Shown here one piece after another: positions 16,635 to 25,352 of a stretch of 64,000 nucleotides of DNA. The stretch is taken from the NCBI RefSeq assembly GCF_003697845.1, contig NZ_RDQE01000011.1, forward strand, positions 24,425 through 88,424. Direction: 5' to 3'. The stretch's first letter is position 1. The number at the start of each line of letters is the position of its first letter. This stretch comes from Halobellus captivus. GTDB taxonomy: Archaea > Halobacteriota > Halobacteria > Halobacteriales > Haloferacaceae. The notes below the pieces were generated by a model, which was not told the origin of the DNA, searched no databases, and saw nothing but the letters and a program-made list of their open reading frames with translations. A program made the position numbers and the translations under genes.

Positions 16635-17216
16635 ATGTCCACCCGAACCGAGTCGGTCGACCTCGTCGGCGACGAGGCGGCGGTCAACCTCGCGCGCGCC
16701 GCGCTGTTCGCCGCGCTCGTGGGCGCGTTCGCGTACGTCACGTTCCCGAACCCGATCTCGCCCGTCTCCGTGACGCTCCAGGTGCTCGGCGTCTTCCTCG
16801 CCGGGATCTACCTCGGTCCCGTGTGGGGGCCGGCCGCGCTCGTTCTCTACCTGGTCGCGGGTGCGCTCGGCGCGCCGGTGTTCGAGGGCGGCTCCGCCGG
16901 CGTCGGCGTCCTCGTCGGCCAGTCCGCCGGCTACCTCTGGTCGTACCCGCTGGCCGCGGGCGTCGTCGGCGCGGTCGTCCACCGCGGTACCGCCCTCCGC
17001 GATCCCGCCGCCGCCGGGCTCGCGACCCTCGTCGGCGCGATGGTCCTCGGAACCGTCGTCGTCTACGGGCTCGGGATCGCCGGCCTGATGCTCGTCCTCT
17101 CGCTCGGCCCCGTCGAGGCGGCCACCGTCGGCGCGCTCGCGTTCCTCCCCGCGGAGGCACTGAAGATCGCCGCCGCGGTCGGGATCGTCCGATCCGACGC
17201 GATCGCGGCCGCCTGA
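16635..17216 (+). CDS. bioY: biotin transporter substrate-binding subunit BioY
   Basis: A 193-residue S-component of an energy-coupling-factor transporter that captures biotin in the membrane. Six hydrophobic segments are visible. The family signature region NPISPVSVTLQVLGVFLAG follows the first helix, GP.WGPAALVLYLVAGALGAPVF the second, and a GQSAGYLWSYPLAA segment lies in the third/fourth helix region. The ATG at 16635 is preferred to earlier in-frame codons because these would lie inside the BirA-type operator. It is followed by the ATPase and transmembrane coupling genes, so all parts of one transporter are present. Regulation by biotin through BirA is strongly suggested by the operator. 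Confidence 0.93.
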   Translation: MSTRTESVDLVGDEAAVNLARAALFAALVGAFAYVTFPNPISPVSVTLQVLGVFLAGIYLGPVWGPAALVLYLVAGALGAPVFEGGSAGVGVLVGQSAGYLWSYPLAAGVVGAVVHRGTALRDPAAAGLATLVGAMVLGTVVVYGLGIAGLMLVLSLGPVEAATVGALAFLPAEALKIAAAVGIVRSDAIAAA

Positions 17217-17219
17217 ACC

Positions 17220-18023
17220 GTGATCGTTCTCGAGGACGTCACGTGCCGGTACGGGGGAACCGGAGACGCCGGCAACGGAGCGATCGGGGAGCGAGGGGAC
17301 GCCACGATCGTCGCCGTCGACGACGTCACCCTCACCGTCCCGGATGGCGAGTTCCTCGTCGTCGCCGGCGCGAACGGCTCCGGGAAGACGACGCTCGTCC
17401 GCACGTTCAACGGGCTCGTGCGGCCGGACTCGGGAACCGTCTCGGTGAACGGGACGGCCGTCGGGGAGGACCTCGTCGCCGCCCGCGTCGCGATCGGGAT
17501 GGTGTTTCAGGACCCGCGCGATCAGCTGGTTTCGGCCACGGTCGGCGGCGACGTCGCGTTCGGTCCGGAGAACCTCGGACTCTCTCACGGGGAGATCGAC
17601 CGGCGGGTCGCCGAGGCGCTCGAGGCGGTGAACATGGTCGGCCGCGAGGACGACCGGATCGCGACGCTGTCGGGCGGCGAGCGCGAGCGCGTCGCGATCG
17701 CGGGGGCGCTCGCGATGGAGCCCGACCACCTCGTGTGTGACGAGCCGTTCACCGGGCTCGACGAGCCGGCCCGCGAGTCGGTGCTCGGTCATCTCCGCGA
17801 GCGCCACGCGGCGGGGACCGGCGTCGTCGTCGTCACCCACGACCTCCGTGACGTGATCGGGCTCGCGGACCGCGTCGTCGGCCTCGCCGACGGGCGGGTC
17901 GTCGTCGACGGGACGCCGGCGGAGGCCGTCCCGGCGCTGTCCGGACTCGGCGTGCGGGTGCCGAGGGGAGGAGAGCGATTCGGCGACGATCGCTTTCCCG
18001 ACGACGAGGATCCCGACGCGTGA
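17220..18023 (+). CDS. ECF transporter ATPase (BioM/EcfA)
   Basis: A 267-residue ABC ATPase that powers biotin uptake with BioY and EcfT. Visible are Walker A GANGSGKTT (residues 50-58), Q-loop VFQDPRDQ, signature LSGGERERVAIAGAL, Walker B HLVCDEPFTGLDEP and the switch His in VVTHDLRD. A glycine/asparagine-rich insert (residues ~11-28) is unusual and probably a surface loop. Translation starts at GTG 17220, three bases after the bioY stop, and the stop overlaps the next start, so the three genes are co-translated. One ATPase only is present, as in BioMNY systems. Confidence 0.9.
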   Translation: MIVLEDVTCRYGGTGDAGNGAIGERGDATIVAVDDVTLTVPDGEFLVVAGANGSGKTTLVRTFNGLVRPDSGTVSVNGTAVGEDLVAARVAIGMVFQDPRDQLVSATVGGDVAFGPENLGLSHGEIDRRVAEALEAVNMVGREDDRIATLSGGERERVAIAGALAMEPDHLVCDEPFTGLDEPARESVLGHLRERHAAGTGVVVVTHDLRDVIGLADRVVGLADGRVVVDGTPAEAVPALSGLGVRVPRGGERFGDDRFPDDEDPDA

Positions 18024-18730
18024 CACTCGGATACGTCCCGGGCGACTCGCTCGCCCATCGCCTCGACCCTCGATCGAAGCTGCTCGTCCAGATCGGGTTC
18101 GCCGCGGCCGCCTACGCCCACACGACCCCGCGGGGGCTTGCGGCGCTCACGCTTCTCGCCGCCGGCTGTCTGTGGGCCGCCGCCGGCGATCTCGATGACC
18201 TGTGGGCGTACCGGTTCGCGCTCCCGGTGCTCCTCCTCGCTCCCCTCGTCGCGGGCGCGACGCTCGGGGAACCCCGGTTCCGCGTCGACCGGGCCGGCGC
18301 GGCGGCGCTCGCGAGCTATCGGGTCCTGCTCCTGCTCGTCGTCGCCGCGGCCTACGTGCGGGCGACTCCGGTTCGCGACTCTCGAGCGGCGATCCAGCGC
18401 ACGGTGCCGGGGAGAGCGGGCGCGTTTCTCGGGATCGGCGTCGGGCTCGTGTTCCGCTTTCTGCCGCTGCTCCGGCGCGACTTGCTTGCCGCTCGCGAGG
18501 CGATCCGCGCCCGCGGCGGCGGTCAGCTCCCCGTCCACGAGCGGATGCGGCTGATCGCGGTCGCCGGGACGAACCGGGCGTTCGGCCGGGCCGACCGGCT
18601 GGGCACCGCGCTCGCCGCGCGGTGTCTCGCGTGGAACCCGACGCTCCCGCGGTTGGCGTTCGGACCCGCGGACTACCTCGCGCTCGCGTTCGGAGTCGGG
18701 CTGCTCGCGTCCGCGGCGGCGGCGGTCTGA
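18020..18730 (+). CDS. ECF transporter transmembrane subunit (BioN/EcfT)
   Basis: A 236-residue membrane coupling subunit. The N-terminal GYVPGDSLAHRLDPRSKLL motif is typical of EcfT/CbiQ, four to five hydrophobic spans follow, and the coupling helices carry the Ala-Arg-Gly type motifs (IRARGGGQL and LAARCLAWN) that dock into the ATPase. It begins with GTG at 18020, overlapping the ATPase stop (GTGA). Third and last gene of the biotin operon. Confidence 0.88.
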   Translation: MTLGYVPGDSLAHRLDPRSKLLVQIGFAAAAYAHTTPRGLAALTLLAAGCLWAAAGDLDDLWAYRFALPVLLLAPLVAGATLGEPRFRVDRAGAAALASYRVLLLLVVAAAYVRATPVRDSRAAIQRTVPGRAGAFLGIGVGLVFRFLPLLRRDLLAAREAIRARGGGQLPVHERMRLIAVAGTNRAFGRADRLGTALAARCLAWNPTLPRLAFGPADYLALAFGVGLLASAAAAV

Positions 18731-18845
18731 CCGGCATCGGGACGGCGGTCCGATCCACGACGAGGCGGTCATCTGAGGGCCGGGGGCGATCGGCTCCGGC
18801 TCCCGCGTGGCAAGTTTTAACCCGACCGTATGCCCGTGATAGATC

Positions 18846-21035
18846 ATGACTGCGCTGCAGACGGCCACCCGCGAGACGTTCTGGACGATCGGTCCAGTCG
18901 GGAAGGCCGCGTTCTACTGGCTCGCCGCGGTGGCGATCCTCGCGTTCCTCTATGGCGTGTACGCCCGATTCGCGGCGTACGCACGGGGACGGGAGGACCC
19001 GCGTGACCGGCTCTCGAACCTCCCCGGCCGCGTCGCCTCCGCGACGCGGACGGTCCTCTCGAACGAGAACCAGTTCGACGGGGACGCGTACGCGGGCGTG
19101 ATGCACACGTTCGTGCTCTGGGGCTTTCTCGTCCTGCTCGTCGCCACGACGATCCTCGGGTTCGACATCGACGTCTACCGCCCGCTCGCCGGCGAGTCCT
19201 TCTGGGTCGGCGACTTCTATCTGGTCTACCAGTTCGCCGTCGACGCGTTCGGCCTGCTGTTCGTCGTCGGCGTCGGGATGGCGATGTACCGGCGTTACCG
19301 GGAGCGGGAGGGGCGGCTGTGGGGTAAACACACCTCGCTCGAGGACGACGCGTTCGTCTGGACGCTGTTCCTGCTCGGCGTCGGCGGGTTCGTCCTCCAA
19401 GCGATCGGCATCGTCGGCCAGCCGGCCCGCGCGAACGAGACGGTGAGCTTCGTCGGCATGGCGATGGCCGCGGCGTTCGAGGCGGCGGGGCTAACGACTG
19501 CCGGCGCGGAGGCGATATACGGCGTCGTCTGGTGGAGCCACTCGCTTCTGGCGTTCGCGTTCGTCGCGTGGATCCCGTACGCGAAGCCGTTCCACATGAT
19601 CTCCTCGTTCGCGAACGTCGTCGTCCGCGACGACACGGCCGGCGCGCGGCTCCCGAACGTCCCCGCCGACCTCGATCACACCAACGCCGAGTCCCTCGAG
19701 GACTTCACCTGGAAGGAGCTGATGGACGGCGACGCCTGCACCAAGTGCGGGCGGTGTACCGACGCCTGTCCGGCCGACACCGTCGGGCGAAACCTCGACC
19801 CGCGCGACGTGATACTCGATCTCAAGGCGTACCGCGAGTCCGTGGTCGACGACCCGGTCGCGGGGAGACGCGACGGCTCGGCGGTCGCGACCGACGGCGG
19901 CGTGGGAAGCTCCGTCGCCGCCAGCGACGGCGGCACCGTCCCCATCGTCGCCGACGAGGGCGGCGTGATCGCGAGCGAATCGATGGAGTCGTGTATGTCC
20001 TGTATGGCGTGTATGGACGCCTGTCCCGTCGACATCGAGCACCTCACCTCGTTCACGCGCATGAACCGCCAGCTGGTCGACGAGGGCGCGGTCGACTCGA
20101 ACCTCCAGGACGTCTTTCAGGACGTGATGGGGAAGGGGAACACCTTCGGCGAGCCGCAGTCGAACCGGGGCGACTGGACCGACGACCTCGAGTTCACGGT
20201 CGACGACGCCCGCGAGACGGAGGTGGAGTACCTCTGGTACGTGGGCGACTACCCGAGCTTCGACGACCGGAACGAGAAGGTCGCGCGGGCGCTCGCACGA
20301 CTGTTCGAGGAGGCGGGCGTCGAGTTCGGCATCCTGTTCGACGACGAGAAGAACGACGGCAACGACGTCCGTCGGATCGGCGAGGAGTTCCTCTACCTCG
20401 AGCTCGCCGGCCATCACGTCGAGACGTTCGCGGACTGCGAGTTCGAGCGGATCGTCTGTACGGACCCGCACTCCTATAACACGATGAAAAACGAGTATCC
20501 CGAGGTCGACTTCGCGGAGTTCGCCGACGACCCGATGATGCCGTTCGACCGCGAGGAGCCGTGGAATCCGGAGGGGGAAATAGACGTCCTCCACTGGACG
20601 CAGGTGGTCGAGGAGCTGGTCGCCGAGGGACGGCTCGGCCTCTCGGGCGACGAGCTCGACTACACCGTCACCTACCACGACCCCTGTCACCTCGGCCGGT
20701 ACAACGACGAGTACGAGGCTCCCCGAGAGCTGATCCGTGCGACCGGCGCGGAGCTGTACGAGATGCCTCGGTCACGGTCGGACTCGTTCTGTTGTGGCGG
20801 CGGCGGCGGCGGGCTCTGGACCGAACACGACGAGGAGGTAAAACCGAGCGAGGAGCGGCTTCGCGAGGCGGTCGAGGACACCGACGCGGGCGACGCGATA
20901 GAGAAGTTCGTCGTCGCCTGCCCGATGTGTACGACCATGTTCGAGGACGGCCGGAAGACCGGCGGATTCGAGGAGGACGTCGAGATCGTCGACGTGGCGG
21001 AGCTCCTGATCGAGGCGATGGAAGCGGGCTCGTGA
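18846..21035 (+). CDS. membrane Fe-S oxidoreductase, heterodisulfide-reductase-related
   Basis: A 729-residue fusion. Residues 1-270 hold about five or six membrane helices of the NarI/cytochrome b type; two 4Fe-4S sites follow (CTKCGRCTDACP and CMSCMACMDACP, spaced by a Gly/Ser/Asp linker); the C-terminal half has CCG-type cysteine domains (YHDPCHLGRYN and SFCCGGGGGGLW, ending near VVACPMCTTM). This is the pattern of haloarchaeal proteins related to HdrD/GlpC thought to pass electrons to the menaquinone pool, for example from ETF and acyl-CoA dehydrogenases. A TATA-like AAGTTTTAACC lies ~30 bases upstream of the ATG. Donor assignment is inference. Confidence 0.88.
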   Translation: MTALQTATRETFWTIGPVGKAAFYWLAAVAILAFLYGVYARFAAYARGREDPRDRLSNLPGRVASATRTVLSNENQFDGDAYAGVMHTFVLWGFLVLLVATTILGFDIDVYRPLAGESFWVGDFYLVYQFAVDAFGLLFVVGVGMAMYRRYREREGRLWGKHTSLEDDAFVWTLFLLGVGGFVLQAIGIVGQPARANETVSFVGMAMAAAFEAAGLTTAGAEAIYGVVWWSHSLLAFAFVAWIPYAKPFHMISSFANVVVRDDTAGARLPNVPADLDHTNAESLEDFTWKELMDGDACTKCGRCTDACPADTVGRNLDPRDVILDLKAYRESVVDDPVAGRRDGSAVATDGGVGSSVAASDGGTVPIVADEGGVIASESMESCMSCMACMDACPVDIEHLTSFTRMNRQLVDEGAVDSNLQDVFQDVMGKGNTFGEPQSNRGDWTDDLEFTVDDARETEVEYLWYVGDYPSFDDRNEKVARALARLFEEAGVEFGILFDDEKNDGNDVRRIGEEFLYLELAGHHVETFADCEFERIVCTDPHSYNTMKNEYPEVDFAEFADDPMMPFDREEPWNPEGEIDVLHWTQVVEELVAEGRLGLSGDELDYTVTYHDPCHLGRYNDEYEAPRELIRATGAELYEMPRSRSDSFCCGGGGGGLWTEHDEEVKPSEERLREAVEDTDAGDAIEKFVVACPMCTTMFEDGRKTGGFEEDVEIVDVAELLIEAMEAGS

Positions 21036-21131
21036 CGGGACGAGTGGAAGCGGACTCGTAGTGGGACGAACGGAGGGGCGTCGCTGACCGAGGGAACGGA
21101 GCTGACGGATGAGGCGGAGGAGACGGAGAGT

Positions 21132-21434
21132 TCAGGCGCGTCGGGGAGCCGAATCGACGGCGTCGTCGGTCCGGCGAAGCAGCGCGCGGCCCGGAGCCCG
21201 GTCGCGGACGGGCGCGTCGCCGAGGTAGTCGACGAGCGCGTCCCGCAACAGCGCCGTACCGTCCGCGTCGAGTTCGTCCCCGCGTTCGATGTGGGCGAGC
21301 GGACGACGGTACGGGGAGGCGTCCCCGCCGTCGTCCACGGCGCGCTCACAGGCGTCGAGCAGCGCCGCGTGCGCGACCCACGCCTCCTCGCGGGAGAGCG
21401 TCAAGTCGATCGCGTCGGTCCTCCGAGAGGGCAT
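21132..21434 (-). CDS. small haloarchaeal conserved protein of unknown function
   Basis: A 100-residue acidic, helical protein that looks like a conserved haloarchaeal DUF: IDLTLSREEAWVAHAALLDA, then HIERGDELDADGTALLRDAL, then a basic/acidic end. No catalytic motif or membrane segment is seen. The ATG at 21434 stands ~27-35 bases behind a TATA-like element in a near-palindromic divergent promoter shared with the winged-helix gene at 21516, so the regulator may control it. Confidence 0.6.
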   Translation of the reverse strand: MPSRRTDAIDLTLSREEAWVAHAALLDACERAVDDGGDASPYRRPLAHIERGDELDADGTALLRDALVDYLGDAPVRDRAPGRALLRRTDDAVDSAPRRA

Positions 21435-21460
21435 TCACCTGGGTTCTCCAGAGGGAGGGT

Positions 21461-21492
21461 CTTAAAAGTATGCCCGAGTTTCATACTTTAAG
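21461..21492. promoter_or_regulatory. divergent promoter with near-perfect inverted repeat
   Basis: CTTAAAAGTATG (21461-21472) and CATACTTTAAG (21482-21492) are inverted copies differing by one A. Each arm doubles as a TATA-like box for one of the divergent genes (starts 21434 and 21516). The symmetry could be just two back-to-back core promoters, or also an operator for the adjacent winged-helix protein. Confidence 0.6.
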
Positions 21493-21515
21493 AGTCGGCG
21501 CACGAAAGCGCCGGT

Positions 21516-21899
21516 ATGGTGCGGGATCCGTCGCACGAGGAGGACCCACCCGACGTCGCCGAGGTGCTCGACGCGCTGGCCGACGAGGCCGCGCGGCGGA
21601 TCGTCGCCGCACTCTCGGAGCCGAAGACGGCGAGCGAACTCTCCGAGGAGTGCGAGATCCCGCTCTCGACGACGTACCGAAAACTGGAGAAGCTCACCGA
21701 CGCGTCCCTGTTGAACGAGTCGACCGACATTCGGCGTGACGGCCAGCACACGACGCGCTACTCCGTCGCGTTCGAGGAGGTCGTCGTCTCGATAGACGGG
21801 GAGGACGGGCGCGAGCTGGCCGTCGAGTTCGAGCGTCCCGAGCCGACGCGAGACGAACGGCTGGCCGACCTCTGGTCCGAGCTTCGCGAGGAAACATGA
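21516..21899 (+). CDS. winged-helix (ArsR-like) transcription regulator
   Basis: A 127-residue regulator with a central winged helix: VLDALADEAARRIVAALSE, then TASELSEECEIPLSTTYRKL as helix-turn-helix, then a wing ending TTRYSVAFEEVVVSIDG. No ligand-binding cysteines are evident. The ATG at 21516 lies behind the palindromic divergent promoter. Its stop overlaps the next gene's start (ATGA), coupling it to a small membrane protein, a common haloarchaeal HTH-plus-membrane pair of unknown function. Confidence 0.82.
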   Translation: MVRDPSHEEDPPDVAEVLDALADEAARRIVAALSEPKTASELSEECEIPLSTTYRKLEKLTDASLLNESTDIRRDGQHTTRYSVAFEEVVVSIDGEDGRELAVEFERPEPTRDERLADLWSELREET

Positions 21900-22174
21900 C
21901 AACGCACATCGACCTGACGATAATCGTGGCAAAGACCGCCATCCTGGTACTGGGTGGCATGATCACCTACTACGCGCTCCGGGCGTACGAGCGAACCGGC
22001 GATCCCTCGTTGCGGGCGCTCGGGATCGGGTTCGGCGTGATCACTGTCGGGGCGTTGATCGCCGGCGTCTCCCACCAGTTCATCGGCGCGGACCTCGCGG
22101 TGGGGATCGCGATCGACAGCCTGCTGACGGCCGCCGGATTCGCGGTGATCGTCTACTCGCTGTACCTGGAATAG
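21896..22174 (+). CDS. small three-helix membrane protein paired with the regulator
   Basis: A 92-residue protein with three hydrophobic spans (residues ~8-28, 43-64 and 69-90) joined by a short loop RAYERTGDPSLRALG. It matches the small haloarchaeal membrane family that commonly sits behind a winged-helix gene (I believe the DUF7521 type, not verified). Translationally coupled to the regulator, it may sense a membrane signal, but no function is known. Confidence 0.7.
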   Translation: MTTHIDLTIIVAKTAILVLGGMITYYALRAYERTGDPSLRALGIGFGVITVGALIAGVSHQFIGADLAVGIAIDSLLTAAGFAVIVYSLYLE

Positions 22175-22273
22175 CGCGGTGCGGGCGGTCGCTCGTCGGT
22201 GCTTCGCCGTCGGAAACGACCAACGGTGGCCGAACGGTAGCCTTTTGCGGGCTTCACGCATGGGATCGGACGA

Positions 22274-22978
22274 ATGAGCGAGGCCGCACGCGAGGAGCTC
22301 TCCCGCCGGATCGCCGGCGAGATAACGCTGAGCGACGATCCGGGAGCGACGCTCCGGAAGTGGCGGACCGACTTCGACGTCTCACAGACGGAGCTGGCCG
22401 ACCAGCTCGGCGTGTCCTCCTCCGTGGTCTCCGACTACGAGAGCGGCCGCCGGGAGAGCCCCGGGATCGGCGTGGTCCGGCGGACCGTCGAGGGACTGCT
22501 CGACATCGACGAGCGTCGGGGTGGCGGCCGGCTGCGCCAGTACGCTCGCGTCCTCTCGGCGGGGTTCGAGAGCGACATCGTCCACGACCTCCGCGAGTAC
22601 GACACCGCGGTGCCGCTCGAGGACTTCTACGAGGCGATGGGCGCGACCGAGGTCGTCCGCGGCGACCGCGACCGCGTCAACGGCCACACCGTGATCGACT
22701 CCATCCAGGCGATCACCCGCCTGTCGAGCGAGGAGTTCTACCGGCTGTACGGCCAGTCTACCAACCGCGCGCTCGTGTTCACGCGGGTCACCCGTGGAGA
22801 ATCGCCGCTCGTCGCGATGCGCGTCGTCAGCCCGACCCCGAACGCGGTCGTCCTCCACGGGATCGACGCCGACGACCTCTGGGAGCACGCCGGCGACCTC
22901 GCCCGCGTGGACGGCTTCTCGCTCGCGACCTCCACGCGCGATCTCGATGCGTGTCTGGCGGACCTCCGGGAGCTGTGA
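22274..22978 (+). CDS. XRE-type helix-turn-helix regulator with C-terminal domain
   Basis: A 234-residue regulator. Residues ~28-75 form a Cro/C1-type HTH (ATLRKWRTDFDVSQTELADQ, then VSSSVVSDYESGRR). The remaining ~150 residues form a separate alpha/beta domain (EDFYEAMGATEVV, ALVFTRVTRGESPLVAMRVV, HGIDADDLWEHA) conserved in archaeal homologues and probably involved in ligand binding or dimerisation. The ligand is unknown. The ATG at 22274 is preceded by a T-rich CCTTTTGCGG box about 30 bases upstream. The next gene follows 61 bases later on the same strand. Confidence 0.8.
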   Translation: MSEAAREELSRRIAGEITLSDDPGATLRKWRTDFDVSQTELADQLGVSSSVVSDYESGRRESPGIGVVRRTVEGLLDIDERRGGGRLRQYARVLSAGFESDIVHDLREYDTAVPLEDFYEAMGATEVVRGDRDRVNGHTVIDSIQAITRLSSEEFYRLYGQSTNRALVFTRVTRGESPLVAMRVVSPTPNAVVLHGIDADDLWEHAGDLARVDGFSLATSTRDLDACLADLREL

Positions 22979-23039
22979 GTTTCGAGGACACGAAGCCGCA
23001 ATCGCGGCCCTGAAGCCGCTGGCGCGTCTCGATACGGTC

Positions 23040-23588
23040 ATGAGCGACCAGGCATACGCCGACCGGCTCGCCGCCAACCGTCGGGAGAAGGACGAGTTCT
23101 TCGCCGAGCACCCGCAGTCGCCGATCCCGCCGGAACATCGCGAGGAGTTCGACGGGCTCGCGTACTTCTCGCCCGGCCCCGACTACCGCGTCGAGGCGAC
23201 GGTGACCGTCCACGACGAGCCCGAGCCCGTGGAGATGGAGACGACCGCGAGCAACCCGGTCCGGTACCTGCGGATCGCGACCTTCGAGTTCGAACTCGCC
23301 GGCGAGACGTACACCCTCGCCGGGTACCGCCAGGAGGGAGAGGAGGGGGCGATCTTCGTCCCGTTCCGGGACAAGACCACGGGCCAACAGACGTACCACC
23401 AGGGACGGTACATGGAGCTGGAGCCGGACGACGAACTCGAGGACGGCGACGTCGTCACGGTCGATTTCAACCTCGCGTACAACCCCTTCTGTGCGTACAG
23501 CGAGACGTTCGCGTGTCCGCTTCCGCCCGAGGAGAACTGGCTGGAGACGGTGGTTCCCGCCGGCGAGCGGGCACCGGATCTCGAGTAA
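23040..23588 (+). CDS. DUF1684-family protein
   Basis: A 182-residue protein with the DUF1684 pattern: an N-terminal RREKDEFFAEHPQSPIP segment, LAYFSPGPDYRVEA, then a beta-rich part ending in TYHQGRYMEL, VDFNLAYNPFCAYSETFACP and LPPEENWLETVVPAGE. The family is widespread and uncharacterised. The conserved Asn-Pro-x-Cys-x-Tyr and Cys-Pro-x-Pro-Pro-x-Glu-Asn stretches could form an active or metal site. The open frame extends upstream, but the ATG at 23040 starts the conserved part. It may be co-transcribed with the upstream regulator. Confidence 0.88.
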   Translation: MSDQAYADRLAANRREKDEFFAEHPQSPIPPEHREEFDGLAYFSPGPDYRVEATVTVHDEPEPVEMETTASNPVRYLRIATFEFELAGETYTLAGYRQEGEEGAIFVPFRDKTTGQQTYHQGRYMELEPDDELEDGDVVTVDFNLAYNPFCAYSETFACPLPPEENWLETVVPAGERAPDLE

Positions 23589-23607
23589 AAAACGGGCGCG
23601 CCCGGGA

Positions 23608-23694
23608 GCGGACCGTCGGTCCGCGACCGGAACGCGAGGGAGTCGCTGGCGCGGAACTGCGCCAGCGACGAGGCTGGGGAGGCGTGAGGTGCGG
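23608..23694 (+). repeat. two-hairpin dispersed element, copy B
   Basis: Hairpin 1 at 23608-23624 (GCGGACC-GTC-GGTCCGC); core GCGAGGGAG at 23634-23642; hairpin 2 at 23642-23669 with a perfect 11-base stem (GTCGCTGGCGC pairing with GCGCCAGCGAC), a stem sequence entirely unlike those of copies A, C and D; constant tail GAGGCTGGGGAGGCGTGAGG from 23670. Lies between two convergent genes. Confidence 0.85.
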
Positions 23695-23830
23695 CGTGGT
23701 CGCGGTGCGGGGCGGTATCGGTACGCCCGGCGACTCGAAGTCGACGCCGAACTCGGGAGCGACACCGAGACCGATCCGTCTCGGCACGCGACCTGAAAAC
23801 GACCCGATTCGAAAACGGTCTGACCGGACT

Positions 23831-24658
23831 CTACAACTGCGTTTCGAACCGCTCTGTTGCCCGATCGGCTCCAGCCGACAGGAAGCCGATGTCCGTCCCC
23901 GCGATCAGGTAGTCGTAGCCCGCGTCGACCCACCGGTCGACCAGTTCGTCTCTCGTCGCCAGCGTCCCCACCGGTACCCCCTCGTCGTTCGCGGCGGCGA
24001 TCGTCGCCTCGATCGCGTCCGTGAACGCGGGGTCGTCGTACTCGCCGAACCGCCCGAGCGACGCCGAGAGGTCGGCGGGGCCGACGAACAGCGCGTCGAT
24101 CCCGGGCACCGCCGCGATCTCGCCGGCCGACTCGACCGCCCGCGGCGTCTCGATCTGGGCGATAACCGCGATGTCGTCGGCCCCGCTCCGAAGGTACTCG
24201 TCCAGCCGACGGCCGAAGTCGGACGCCCGGCTGCCGGCGACGCCCCGTCGGCCGCGGTAGCCGTCGGCGTCGACGCGTTCTTCCGGGTCGTCCTCTCCAT
24301 CCTCCCCGACCTCCCCGACCTGCGGCGGATACCGACACAGCTCGACGAGCTCGCGGGCCGCCCCCGACGAGTCGATCTGCGGGGCCATGATCGCCGACGG
24401 GCCCGCGTCGAGCACGCGCTTGATCCGGGCCGGTTCCGCATCGGCGACGCGCACCAGCGCCTCCGTGTCGCCGGGGGCCGACTCGATCGCCCGGAGCATG
24501 TCCTCGACGTCCCCCGCCGTGGCCGCCGAGTGTTCGGTGTCGACGGTCACGAAGTCGAAGTCGGCCGTCGCCAGCGCCTCCGCGACGCCCGGCGAGGGCA
24601 ACGCACACCAGCCGCCGACCGGACGGTCCCCCTCCACGAGCTTCCGTTTCAGGTCCAT
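23831..24658 (-). CDS. HpcH/HpaI-family aldolase
   Basis: A 275-residue class II pyruvate aldolase of the HpcH/HpaI TIM-barrel family. Visible are the N-terminal DRPVGGWCALPSPGVAEALA, the FVTVDTEHSA loop with catalytic His, the metal-binding region VIAQIETPRAVES with Glu, and the GPADLSASLG motif with Asp. Such enzymes split 2-keto-3-deoxy acids or related hydroxy-oxo acids to pyruvate and an aldehyde; the substrate is unknown. An Asp/Glu/Gly insert at ~115-145 is typical halophilic expansion. A minus-strand TTTTGTATCC box lies ~25 bases upstream of the ATG. Confidence 0.87.
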   Translation of the reverse strand: MDLKRKLVEGDRPVGGWCALPSPGVAEALATADFDFVTVDTEHSAATAGDVEDMLRAIESAPGDTEALVRVADAEPARIKRVLDAGPSAIMAPQIDSSGAARELVELCRYPPQVGEVGEDGEDDPEERVDADGYRGRRGVAGSRASDFGRRLDEYLRSGADDIAVIAQIETPRAVESAGEIAAVPGIDALFVGPADLSASLGRFGEYDDPAFTDAIEATIAAANDEGVPVGTLATRDELVDRWVDAGYDYLIAGTDIGFLSAGADRATERFETQL

Positions 24659-24793
24659 ACGCCACGTTCGCGAACGGGATACAAAAGCGCCGGTGCGTCG
24701 GCCATCGCCGAGGGGGTTTTCGCGGGCCGAACCAACGGATAGCGGTATGTCGCGGACGGACTCGAAAGAAACGGGATCGGCGGGAGACCCGAA

Positions 24794-25060
24794 CTACAGC
24801 CGGCCGACGTTCTCGACGGCGACGGACTCGACGTCCTCGACCTCGGCGAACGCCTCCTCGACGGCCTCGGTACCGCCCGCGTCGTCGGGGACGATCACGG
24901 TGGGGAGCAGCGCGACGAGCCCGAAGGCGACGTCGTCGCGCTCGAAGCCGCGGATGCGCGCACCCTGCGGGAGGGCCGCCTCGAGCTCGTCCTGAAGCTC
25001 GTCGAGGTCGACCTCGGGGCTGTTCGGCATGACCTTGATCTTGGCGGCGACGTCCCCCAT
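24794..25060 (-). CDS. ef1b: translation elongation factor aEF-1 beta
   Basis: An 88-residue archaeal elongation factor 1 beta, the nucleotide exchange factor that reloads aEF-1 alpha with GTP. The family pattern is clear: [20 protein letters not shown] at the start, [16 protein letters not shown] in the middle and a C-terminal [16 protein letters not shown] ferredoxin-like strand. Full normal archaeal length. It starts two bases after the stop of the zinc-finger microprotein gene, so the two form an operon transcribed leftwards. Confidence 0.93.
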   Translation of the reverse strand: MGDVAAKIKVMPNSPEVDLDELQDELEAALPQGARIRGFERDDVAFGLVALLPTVIVPDDAGGTEAVEEAFAEVEDVESVAVENVGRL

Positions 25061-25061
25061 C

Positions 25062-25241
25062 TCAGGGCCCCCGGAAGCCGCAGTCATGGCACTCGTAGAG
25101 GTTGCTCTGCTTCCGGCACTTCGCACACCGGTGGATCGTCGCGCCACAGTCCGGGCAGGCGAACCGCGCGGCGTTCATCCCGGACACCTGGATGCCACAG
25201 GAGACACACTGCTTCGTGCCCCGGCTTTCGGTATCGCTCAT
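25062..25241 (-). CDS. two-zinc-finger microprotein (HVO_2753-like)
   Basis: A 59-residue protein with four CxxC pairs: CVSCG, CPDCG, CAKCR and CHDCG, enough for two zinc fingers. It closely resembles Haloferax volcanii HVO_2753, a structurally studied two-zinc-finger microprotein implicated in swarming and biofilm phenotypes, and ends in the same Tyr-Glu-Cys...Gly-Phe-Arg-Gly-Pro. The open frame extends further upstream, but the ATG at 25241 fits the family length and lies ~25 bases after a TATA-like GGTTAAACG (minus strand, about 25265-25273). Co-transcribed with EF-1 beta, suggesting a translation-linked role. Confidence 0.9.
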   Translation of the reverse strand: MSDTESRGTKQCVSCGIQVSGMNAARFACPDCGATIHRCAKCRKQSNLYECHDCGFRGP

Positions 25242-25352
25242 ACCAGTTCTCACCGGCGCGTGACGTTTAACCGTTGTTCTTTGCCCTCGCACTGGGGTCG
25301 TTCGTGACCGCGAGCTCGGCAACCGACCGCTCCGGACCGCCGCCTCGACCGG

